DNA of 64,000 bases. It comes from Panax quinquefolius (lineage: Eukaryota; Streptophyta; Magnoliopsida; Apiales; Araliaceae). Below the pieces are notes generated by a model. It had not been told where the DNA came from and did not search any database. It worked only from the letters and a program-made list of their open reading frames with translations. The stretch is from positions 124,001 to 188,000 of the forward strand of contig CM035161.1 of assembly GCA_020205615.1 (NCBI GenBank). Reading direction: 5' to 3'. This document shows positions 24,383-33,804 of this stretch, piece after piece (the first letter of the stretch is position 1; each line of letters begins with the position of its first letter). Position numbers and translations under genes: made by a program.

Positions 24383-27175
24383 TGTGGCGCCCCCAAAATA
24401 GGTATACATCACCTATTCATACGAGTTGTCAAATACATAGATAAAACAACTACAACTTTATTATTACAACAATAAAACGTGAGTTTGAATACAAATATTA
24501 TCTTACAGACAATATCTATACTTAAATAAATCCTCATCACATTTATTGATACATTATTTTACAAAAATGGTGAGGACTACTAAACAATCCTTTCTAAAAC
24601 CTTCATTCCATACCCCAGGCTAAATCTTTCATTTATATTCTCGCCTCCGAGAAAAATGGAACAAAAAGGAAAAGGGTGAGCTCAATTAGCTCGATAAAAG
24701 AATATTATGACTAAGATAATATCTGACAAATTATCGTTAGTCTTGACAGGAAAATATAATAAAATACAATAGACAACAAATTTTAAATCAATATTCGCGA
24801 TGAAATAATAATTCATTAGAAGAGTTAAGTAGAGAATGCAAACTACTATCTTCATGTATGAATTTAAAAGTTCATCGTCTATCTTTTATCCTGTAACATC
24901 AATCAATATACATCTGGAATCAAATATTCATCTTTTTGCTACAGCCAAAGATATTCATTAATTAATCATATTCATTTAAACACTGCTTCATCTTTGCACT
25001 ACTGGCCAAAGATATTCTTCGAAATCATTCATCTTTTTGCTACTGAGCCAAAGATATTCTTAAGAAATCATTCATCTTTGCTGCTTACGGCCAAAGATAT
25101 TCCATAATATCATCATTTAAGGCGAGGATGATGAAAATATTATTTTTTTTTTAAAGAAACGAATCCAAAGATTGAAACAAAATGACAAGGATTAAGGATT
25201 AAGGATTAGTACTTGGTTTTATCCACGTCGAAAATACCTCAAAAATAATCATAGTGGTGTAAAATTCAAGAATGATCAAAACATGGATACAATCGAGTTA
25301 GTATCCGAATAGATGTTTTAGACGAAAAGAAGAAATTTTATTTTTCTAGGTTAATAATCAGATATCGTGAATAGTCTTGAGTATCGTGAATAAGAAACTC
25401 AGACACCAAAAGATAGAAATTCCACAAAAAACATCTTCACGCTTGCATGAATAGTACTAAAGTGAATAGTAACTTCGTGAATAATGAACTCGTGAATAGT
25501 AACTCGTGAATAGTAACTCATGAATAGTAACTCATGAATAGTAACCCCAACATGAAAAAGTTCCAAATTTGATAAAAACTTGATCAACATTTCAAAGATA
25601 ATGATATTGAAGAAATAATATCATTTGAGAAGAAAATAACATCCACCTCGAAAGATCGAGATTTAAATTTGAAACACTGATATAAAGGCTATGACTTGGA
25701 CTTGCAATTGTAGTATAGCAATACTCAAAGTATACTCAAAATACTCACAAGAATACGCTTCGATAATATAGAGAAAACTTGAGCTTAAATGTGATTTTCA
25801 ATTCTAACCTAAGCACCTATTTATAGGAAATTCTTTAGAACACCAAAGCAAAAATTTAATATATTAATAATATTATTTTCCACATCTTCCTACGCACACC
25901 ATCAATTGAAATTAACCACTAACACATGTCCCATAAGTGACAAAAACGTTTTCATGCAAAACTTACTTAAAACTCAAAAAATGATAATCAATTAATCAAG
26001 GAACTTCATAATTCATAATAAATAGCCCTTTCATCGTAAAATTTGAATCTTACTGCGAGTTTTTATAGGAATTTCAATTCTCTACAACTTTACTGAAGGA
26101 AGTTTTTCCAAATTCCAAATAGAAATTCACAAAAATCCACAAACGGGTGATTTTCACAGTTATAATCAAATTTCAATCGATAAATGGGGTCCACCGACAT
26201 GTTTAACATGTTTTAAACATTTATTGCAACAAAAATACTCTTTCTCCTCGTATACTCATATATCCCACATTCGTTGTAAAAATATCATCAAGTTAATATA
26301 TTATTAAAATAATATATTTAAATGAATTATTTTATCGTAAAAAGATAAAATATTAATTTTCAACAATTGTCATTTAAAATTTTCTCCATCTATATCCACA
26401 TAAAATCAATATTTTTCTCATCATATAAATCAATAATTAATTATTCACAAATAATATTACGGAATCACAATATTGACAACCGTGCGGCGGCCTCAGGGAA
26501 AGAGAACTTTCGATAAGAATTTCTTCTTACTTGGCGCATTGATTAGGTGACCAAACCTCTCCTTAGACAGAACTTTCTAGACATTGCCAATAATGTTATC
26601 TAATAATATTATTCGAGATAATATGAATTATTGCTTCGATAATGAAAGATACTTGTGTAATGACAATTATTGAAACAACAAAGATGATATAAAATATCAA
26701 CGTAGCAATTATTAACTCAATAAAATACTTAACAATAATTATCGTAACCATTATTGAATAGTGCCTTCTTACGTAAGAATCAATAATTGGTGCAATCTGC
26801 AGTATCTTCTTGTTCAACAACGGCGTATTAGTGTGTTTTAACCACCGGGTATTCCAACAAGATAATTAGCAATAACTACTTCTGTTATTTAAAAACAACT
26901 TATATTTGTCGTTTTCTTCATCCAATCGCTTTCAAGTTATGGGGCCCACACATACATTTCTTGGCCGTCGCATTTAATATTCCTCACAAAGATTTAATAT
27001 TCCACGACCAAACGAATATTCCCCGACGATAATGAATATTTTATAACCACTTGCTTATTTTGAAATATTTGCGTATTTAACTCTTAACTATCCACATTAA
27101 TCAAATCAACCCTTACTATTTCAAAATAATAAATAAAGAAAATTCCTTTTTATTTAAAAATTTTGGGGTCTTACA
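24383..27175 (-). repeat. 5' LTR of gypsy element B
   Basis: The 2,793-bp LTR starts TGTGGCGCCCCC and ends GGGGTCTTACA. It has four tandem ATATTC-plus-CATCTTTG segments at about 24950-25110, a GAATAGTAACTC minirepeat at about 25440-25550 and a TATA box at 25818-25825 (minus). It is longer than its partner because the partner carries an internal deletion. Confidence 0.9.
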
Positions 27176-28969
27176 GATAGGTTATAAAATCATCAAAATT
27201 AATAGGCTTTCTAGGTCTTTCGGACCTAGGTAAAGGCTGCACAATTTCAGGAATATGATTTTCAATAATGCGAGGTTCAACATTAGGTGGTGGCTCAGCT
27301 ATCTCGAGGGCATCATTTGCCTCAATAGGAGGTTGTTACACCACCTCTTGAATTACGAGGATTAGAAACATAAAACTGCTTTTCTTGAAGATCAATTTTT
27401 CTAAGCTCACCACTCCCACTTAAATCACCATTATCTAAAACTATGCATGCCTAGTCTCAACAATTCTAGTGGTATGCGAGAGACAGTAAAATCGAAAACC
27501 CTTAGATCTCTCAGGATATCCAATAAATGGCAACTAATGGTTTTAGAGTCAAGTTTCTTTATTTGTGGATTAAAAAAACTTAGCCTCGGCTGGACAACCC
27601 CACACCCGTAAGTATTTTAAACTAGGTTTCCTACACCCCAAATTTCATAAGGAGTGTTAGGGATGATTTGCTAGAAACCCTATTAAAATATGAACAACTG
27701 TCTTTAATGCCTCAGTCCACAAAAACACAAGTAAGCTAAAATTGCATAACATACTACGTACCATATCCATAAGGGTACGATTTCGCCTCTCAGCTACACC
27801 ATTCTGCTGCGGTGTACAAGGCATTGTATACTGAGTGATGATTCTATTTTCTTGACAAAATAAGGCAAATGGGCCAAGACTATGACCTGTATCGGTGTGT
27901 TTACCATAATACTCTCCGCCTTTATCTGATCTCACTACTTTAATTTTTCGGTCAAGTTGATTTTCAACTTCAACTTTGAAAACTTTAAACATATTTAGTG
28001 ATTCAGATTTTTCATTAATCAGGTAGCCATAAGTATAATGAGAATAGTCATCAATAAACGTAAAGAAAGATTTGTGTCCACCAATTCTTAGAGAAAATGG
28101 TCCACATATATCAGTGTGAATCACCTCAAGAAGTGCACTACTTCTTGTTGCTCCTTTCTTATTACCTTTCACAAATTTTTCCTTTTATATATTCAATACA
28201 ATGGTCAAAATCAGAAAATCTAGTGAATGAAGAATTCCATCATTTATAAGACCTTGCATTCTATTTTTTGAAATATGGCCTAAGCGTTAATGCTACAATT
28301 TTAAAGAATTCTCATTATCTAGTTTTTCTCTCATTTCCACTTTTAGAGATACTTTCTGTTACATTCATTGTTAACAAGGATTCAACAAAGACATTATCAA
28401 AATTTATCTTATAGAGGTTTCCCTCTAAAGAGCCAGAACCAATAACATGAGAGTAATGATAAATAATTATTTTATTATTCCTAAACTTAAACGAAAATCC
28501 ATCAACGTCAAGTTTAGATACAGAAATTAAATTCCGTTTCATACTGGGAACATAAAGAGTATCATATAAATACAAGGTGAAAACCACTCTCCAAAACTAA
28601 AGGAAGAGTTCCTACAGTTTTAACTTGTATAAACTCTTCATTGTCAACTTTAATGGTTCTTTCTCCTTTTTTAGAGTGTATTCTTTGAAAGGAATCCATG
28701 CAATGAATTAGTAATGTGAACCATAGCACCAGTGTCAAGCCACCATGTATTAGAAGGAACATCAATTAGAAAGGATTCATAAGTTACATAATTGATGGAC
28801 GATTTACCTTTCTTTTCAAGCCATTCTCTTAATTTAGGACATTCTTTCTAAATATGTCCTTGCTTTTTACAGAAGTGACATTTAGGACATGTCTAAGAGT
28901 TGTTACCTGAATAATTTGCCTTATTTATTTTGGTAGAAATTGGTTTATCCTTATTCTTAAAACCTTTGT
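27176..28969 (-). pseudogene. copia zinc knuckle, protease and integrase segment
   Basis: Minus-strand domains in order: a CHFCKKQGHI zinc knuckle with a stop after it (about 28840-28880), a protease-like segment with WWLDTGAMVHITNS (about 28690-28745), a GAG-pre-integrase stretch (LYVPSMKRNLISVSKLDVDG) at 28587-28315, and an integrase core at 28172-27657. The core includes HTDICGPFS, FTFIDDYSHYTYGYL, VRSDKGGEY and PQQNGVAERRNRTLMDMVRS, so the D,D,E catalytic residues are visible. Several frame breaks occur between these blocks. Element B and solo LTR S3 bound the piece. Confidence 0.85.
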
Positions 28970-31900
28970 TGTAAGACCCCGAAATTTTTAAATAAAAAGG
29001 AATTTCCTTTATTTATTATTTTGAAATAGTAAGGGTTGATTTGATTAATGTGGATAGTTAAGAGTTAAATACGCAAATATTTCAAAATAAGCAGTGGTTA
29101 TAAAATATTCATTATCGCTTGGGAATATTCGTTTGGTCGTGGAATATTAAATCGCTTGGGAATATTCGTCTGACGTAGTAGCGACCATGTGTGGGCCCCA
29201 TAACGAAAGCGATTGGATGAAGAAAACGACAAATATAAGTTGTTTTTAAATAACGAGCGTAGTTATTCACAGATTATCTTGTTGGAATACCCGGTGGTTA
29301 AAACACACTAATACTGCGTTGTTGAACAAGAAGACACCTGTATTGCACCAATTATTGATTCTTACGTAGAAGGCACTTTACTCAATAATAGTTACAGATA
29401 ATTAATCGCTCAAAGATTTTATTGAGTTAATAATTCACAACGTTGATATATTATATTCTCATTGTTTCAATAATCACATTACACGATATCTTTCATTATC
29501 GAGCAATAATTCATATTATCCGAATAATATTATTAGATAACATTATTGGCAATGTCTAGAAAGTTCATCCTAAGGAGAGGTTTGGTCACCTAATTGCGCT
29601 TGAAGAAGAAGAAATTCTTATTGGAAAGCCCTCTTTCCTTGGGCGAACTCACTGTCGATATTGTGATTACGTAATATTATTTGTGAATAATTAATTATTG
29701 ATTTATATGATGAGGAAAATATTGATTTTATGTGGATATAGATGGAGAAAATTTTTAAAATGACAATTGTTGAAAATTAATATTTTATCTTTTTTGATAA
29801 AATAATTCATTTAAATATATTATTTTAATAATATATTAACTGTGATATTTTTACAACGAATGTGGGATATATGATTATACGAGGAGGAAGAGTATTTTTG
29901 TTGCAATAAATGTTTAAAACATGTTAAACATGTCTCATGGACCCCATTTATTGACTAAAATTTGATTATAAATGTAAAAAATCGCTTGGTTTGTGGATTT
30001 CTGGTCAATTTCTATTTGGAATTTGGAAAAACTTCCTTCAGTAAGTTGTAGAGAATTGAAATTCCTATAAAACTTCGCAAGATTTGAATTTTCTGATGAA
30101 AGGGCTATTTATTATGAATTATTGAAGTTCCTGATTAATTGATTATCATTTTTGGAGTTTTAAGTAAGTTTTGCATGAAAAACGTTTTGTCACTTATGGG
30201 ACATGTGTTAGTGGTTAATTTCAGCTGATGGTGTGCGTGGGAAGATGTGGAAAAATAATATTATTAATATATTAAATTTTCTGCTTTGGTGTTCTAAGCA
30301 ATTTCCTATAAATAGGTGCTTGGGTTAGAATTGAAAATCACACTTTAAACTGAAGTTTTCTCTCTATATTATCGGCGTATTCTTGTGAGTATTTTGAGTA
30401 TACTTTGAGTATTGCTATACTGGTGCAAGTCCAAGTCATAGCCTATATCCTGTGTTTCAAATTAGAAATCTTGATCTTTCGAGGTAAGGGATGTTATTTT
30501 CTTCTCAAATGATATTATTTCTTCAATATCATTATCTTTGAAATGTTGATCCGAAATTTTATCAAATTTGGAACTTTTTCATGTCGGGTTACTATTCATG
30601 AGTTCTTATTCATGAGTTACTATTCACGATTACTATTCATGAAGTTACTATTCACGATTCTTACTATTCACGAGTACTTATTCAGCGTAAGCGTGAAGAT
30701 GTTTTGTGGAATTTTTATCTTTTGGTGTAGAGTTACTATTCACGTGATATCGACACTATTCACGATATCTGACTATTCACGTGATACGGTACTATTCAAT
30801 TCCTAAAATAAAATTTCTTCTTTCGTCAAAACATCTATTCCGGATACTAACTCTCGATTGTATCCATGTTTTGATCATTCTTGAATTTTACACCACTATG
30901 ATTATTTTTGAGGTATTTTTGGGCGTGGATAAAACCAAGTATCTAATCCTTAATCCTTAATCCTTGTCATTTTGTTTCACTGGATTCGTTTCTTTAAAAA
31001 AAAAAATATTTTTCATCATCCTCTCGGTCTTAAATGATGATATTATGGAATATCTTTGGCCTTGAAGTGCAAAGATGAATGATTTCTTAAGAATATCTTT
31101 GGCACATAGTGCAAAGATGAATGATTTTCGAAGAATATCTTTGGCCGTAGTCTGAAGATGAACAGTGTTTAAATGAACATGACCCGGTGATGAATATCTT
31201 TGGCTGTAGTCTGCGAAGATGAATATTTGATTCCGATGTATATTGATTGATGTTACGGGGATAAAAGATGAGCGATGAACTTTTAAATTCATACATAGAA
31301 GATAGTAGTTTGCATTCTCTACTTAACTCTTCTAATGAATTATTATTTCATTGCTGAATATTGATTTAAAATTTGTTGTCTATCAGATTCTATTATATTT
31401 TTCCTGTTGAAGACTAACGATAATTTGTTGTATATTATCTTAGTCATAATATTTTTCTTGAGCTAGTTGAGCTCACCCTTTTCCTTTTTGTTCTATTTTT
31501 CTCGGGAGGCGAGAATATAGTGAGTGCAGTGGGGTATGGAATGAAGGTTTTAGAAAGGATTGTTTAGTAGTCCTCACCATTTTTGTAAAATAATGTATTA
31601 ATAAATGTGATGAGGATTTATTTGAGTATAGATATTATGCAGAAGATAATATTTGTATTCAAACTCACAGCTTTCTTGTTGTAATAATAAAGTTGTAGTT
31701 GTTTACGTATTCATGTATTTGATAACTCGGAATAGGTGATGTATACCTATTTTGGGGGCGTCACGTATAGTCTGAGATGAATGATTTCTTAAGAATATCT
31801 TTGGCCGTGGTCAAAGATGAATGATTTCTCGAAGAATATCTTTTTTGGCTGTAGTCTGAGATGAGCAGTGTTTAAATGAACATGACTAATCGATGAATAT

Positions 31901-33175
31901 CTTTGGCTGTAGTGTGCGAATGAATATTTGATTCCGATGTATATTGATTGATGTTACGGGGATAAAAGATGAGCGATGAACTTTTAAATTCATACATAGA
32001 AGATAGTAGTTTGCATTCTCTACTTAACTCTTCTAATGAATTATTATTTCATTGCGAATATTGATTTAAAATTTGTTGTCTATTGTATTCTATTATATTT
32101 TTCCTGTTGAAGACTAACGATAATTTGTTGTATATTATCTTAGTCATAATATTTTTTCTTGAGCTAGTTGAGCTCACCCTTTTCCTTTTTGTTCTATTTT
32201 TCTCGGGGAGGCGAGAATATAGCGATGCGAGTCGGGGTATGGAATGAAGGTTTTAGAAAGGATTGTTTTGTAGTCCTCACCATTTTTGTAAAATAATGTA
32301 TTAATAAATGTGATGAGGATTTATTTGAGTATAGATATTATCAGAAGATAATATTTGTATTCAAACTCACGCTTTCTTGTTGTAATAATAAAGTTGTAGT
32401 TGTTTACGTACCATGTATTTGACAACCTCGAATAGGTGATGTATACCTATTTTGGGGCGTCACGTGTAGTCTGAAAAAGATGAATGATTTCTTAAGAATA
32501 TCTTTGGCCGTGAGTCTGCAGATGAATGATTTGAAGAATATCTTTGGCCAGTAGTCAAAGATGAGCAGTGTTTAAATGAACATGACTTAATCGATGAATA
32601 TCTTTGGCTGTAGTAAAAAGATGAATATTTGATTCGGATGTATATTGATTGATGTTACAGGGGATAAAAGATGAGGCGATGAACTTTTTAATTCATACAT
32701 AGAAGATAGTAGTTTGCATTCTCTACTTAACTCTTCTAATGAATTATTATTTCATTGCGAATATTGATTTAAAATTTGTTGTCTATTTTATTCTATTATA
32801 TTTTTCCTCGTTGAAGACTAACGATAATTTGTTGTATATTATCTTGAGTAATAATATTCTTTATGAGCTAGTTGAAATTTCACCTTTTCCTTTTTTTGTT
32901 CCATTTTTCTCGGGGAGGCGAGAATATAAGCGATGCAGTCGGGGTATGGAATGAAGGTTTTAGAAAGGATTGTTTAGTAGTCCTCACCATTTTTGTAAAA
33001 TAATGTATCAATAAATGTGATGAGGATTTATTTGAGTATAGATATTGTGCAGAAGATAATATTTGTATTCAAACTCACAGATTTCTTGTTGTAATAATAA
33101 AGTTGTAGTTGTTTACATCTAATATATTTGTATAACCTCGAATGGTGATGTATCTTTTATTTTGGGGGCGTCGCA
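28970..33175 (+). mobile_element. Solo gypsy LTR S3, enlarged by terminal triplication
   Basis: A 4,206-bp LTR-only insertion starts TGTAAGACCCCGAAATTTT and ends GGGGGCGTCGCA. It is flanked by a perfect 5-bp duplication TTTGT (28965-28969 and 33176-33180). Bases 28970 to about 31764 form an ordinary LTR close to that of element B. The terminal ~700 bp are then repeated twice more before the true 3' end. The group's usual TATA box is near 30306. It lies less than 0.5 kb upstream of the host-gene start codon. Confidence 0.9.
31062..33175 (+). repeat. Three tandem copies of the LTR 3' end (about 700 bp each)
   Basis: Units are about 31062-31764, 31765-32463 and 32464-33175. Each runs from a GTAGT..AGATGAATGATTTC segment to the LTR terminus GGGGCGTCAC. 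Both internal junctions are the same: GCGTCAC followed directly by GTATAGTCTG or GTGTAGTCTG. A shared breakpoint points to repeated unequal exchange. Copies differ by short indels. Confidence 0.88.
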
Positions 33176-33180
33176 TTTGT

Positions 33181-33230
33181 CGTTTTATAAGCATTCTTCT
33201 TATAGGACCCAGTGGTAGTCAAATGAGAAA
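33181..33230 (-). pseudogene. copia fragment at the 5'-truncated edge
   Basis: About 50 bases beyond the TTTGT duplication of S3. They must belong to the S3 target and so to the copia element, upstream of its zinc knuckle. In the knuckle frame the minus-strand reading hits a stop after ECL. The rightward limit is not defined by any LTR. Confidence 0.45.
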
Positions 33231-33520
33231 CATTAGGTTAAGTTATAAGTTGGTTAAGTTATTTTTGAAATTTTTGTTTGTGATTTAAATTTTACTTTAT
33301 AAGTAATTTTTGAAAAATAAAAAAATAATTTATAAATTATTTTAAATAAATAAGTTTGATCAAATATAATCTTTTTTAATAATTTTTATATATTTTATTT
33401 TAATTTATAAGTTATTTTAACAGATGACAGTTTATATTTTATTTGACTTTTTTTAGTTATGTCTTATAAATCATTTTCAATTTTAAGTTGATTTTAAAAC
33501 AAGTCAATCCCGAACGGAAC
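33231..33520. repeat. AT-rich MITE-like sequence upstream of the gene
   Basis: A very AT-rich stretch of repeated TTATAAGT/AAGTTATTTT-type words ending AAGTCAATCCCGAACGG. It resembles widely dispersed non-autonomous DNA elements in asterid genomes. Terminal inverted repeats and a target duplication were not found, so the class is uncertain. Confidence 0.35.
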
Positions 33521-33647
33521 TGGCATCCGCCCCCTGTTATCTCTTTCCTCCCGTTGCCGTCTTGTCTCATCTCTATCGCATCCCATTATAATTTCTTTAT
33601 TTACTTTGTCCATTATCAATAAACCCTGTTACTTTCTTTCCCTGTAC
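33521..33647 (+). promoter_or_regulatory. Proximal promoter and 5' leader of the methyltransferase gene
   Basis: A short pyrimidine-rich stretch (TCTTTCCTCCCG, TCTCATCTCTATCG) precedes the start codon, with a weak TATA-like CATTATAATT near 33585. Only about 120 bases separate the start codon from repeat-like sequence. The transcription start cannot be fixed from the sequence. Confidence 0.35.
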
Positions 33648-33804
33648 ATGGCGCACCAGCTTTCCGCCCGAGCTCTGTACTCCTCAGACACATATAAATA
33701 TAAATCTTCTTTTTCTTTTCCGATTACTGTTACTTCTTCTAAACCATTGAGGTTCTCCAAGAAAACCCGACAACCCAATTCCAGAGTTTCAACTAGTAAA
33801 ACTG
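33648..33804 (+). CDS. Exon 1: start codon and probable transit peptide
   Basis: The ATG at 33648 starts [20 protein letters not shown] and continues rich in Ser, Thr, Lys and Arg with almost no acidic residues, as in chloroplast targeting peptides. The exon ends in phase 1 at ACTG before GTAAAT. No in-frame ATG lies between the upstream stop and this one. Confidence 0.75.

Larger units (their letters stand above)
14817..27175 (-). mobile_element. Ty3/gypsy retrotransposon B, full length, with nested solo LTR
   Basis: Minus-strand relative of element A: right LTR 24383-27175 (5' LTR), PBS, gag, protease, RT, RNase H, integrase, polypurine tract, left LTR 14817-17171 (3' LTR). Flanks are GATAA (14812-14816) and GATAG (27176-27180), a target duplication with one mismatch. 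The RT is split by solo LTR S2. Coding frames are heavily broken. Confidence 0.9.
1..33230 (-). mobile_element. Ty1/copia LTR retrotransposon, 5'-truncated, split by four gypsy insertions
   Basis: Five separated minus-strand pieces (857-1390, 11296-12121, 14737-14816, 27176-28969 and roughly 33176-33230) read in order as one copia polyprotein: zinc knuckle, protease, integrase, reverse transcriptase, RNase H. The 3' LTR is at the window start. Each gap is exactly one gypsy unit bounded by a 5-bp duplication, so the pieces join without loss. For example, the short 14737-14816 piece bridges the post-integrase linker to the RT start (NDPISYKEAI then STQWLEAINDD). No 5' LTR or gag start is visible beyond about 33,230, so the 5' end is deleted or replaced. 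The pieces carry frameshifts and the element cannot be autonomous. Confidence 0.85.

Noticed and set aside
1..33230. Endogenous pararetrovirus or other virus
   Set aside because: Domain order, LTRs, primer sites and target duplications all fit plant LTR retrotransposons. No movement or coat protein signature was seen.
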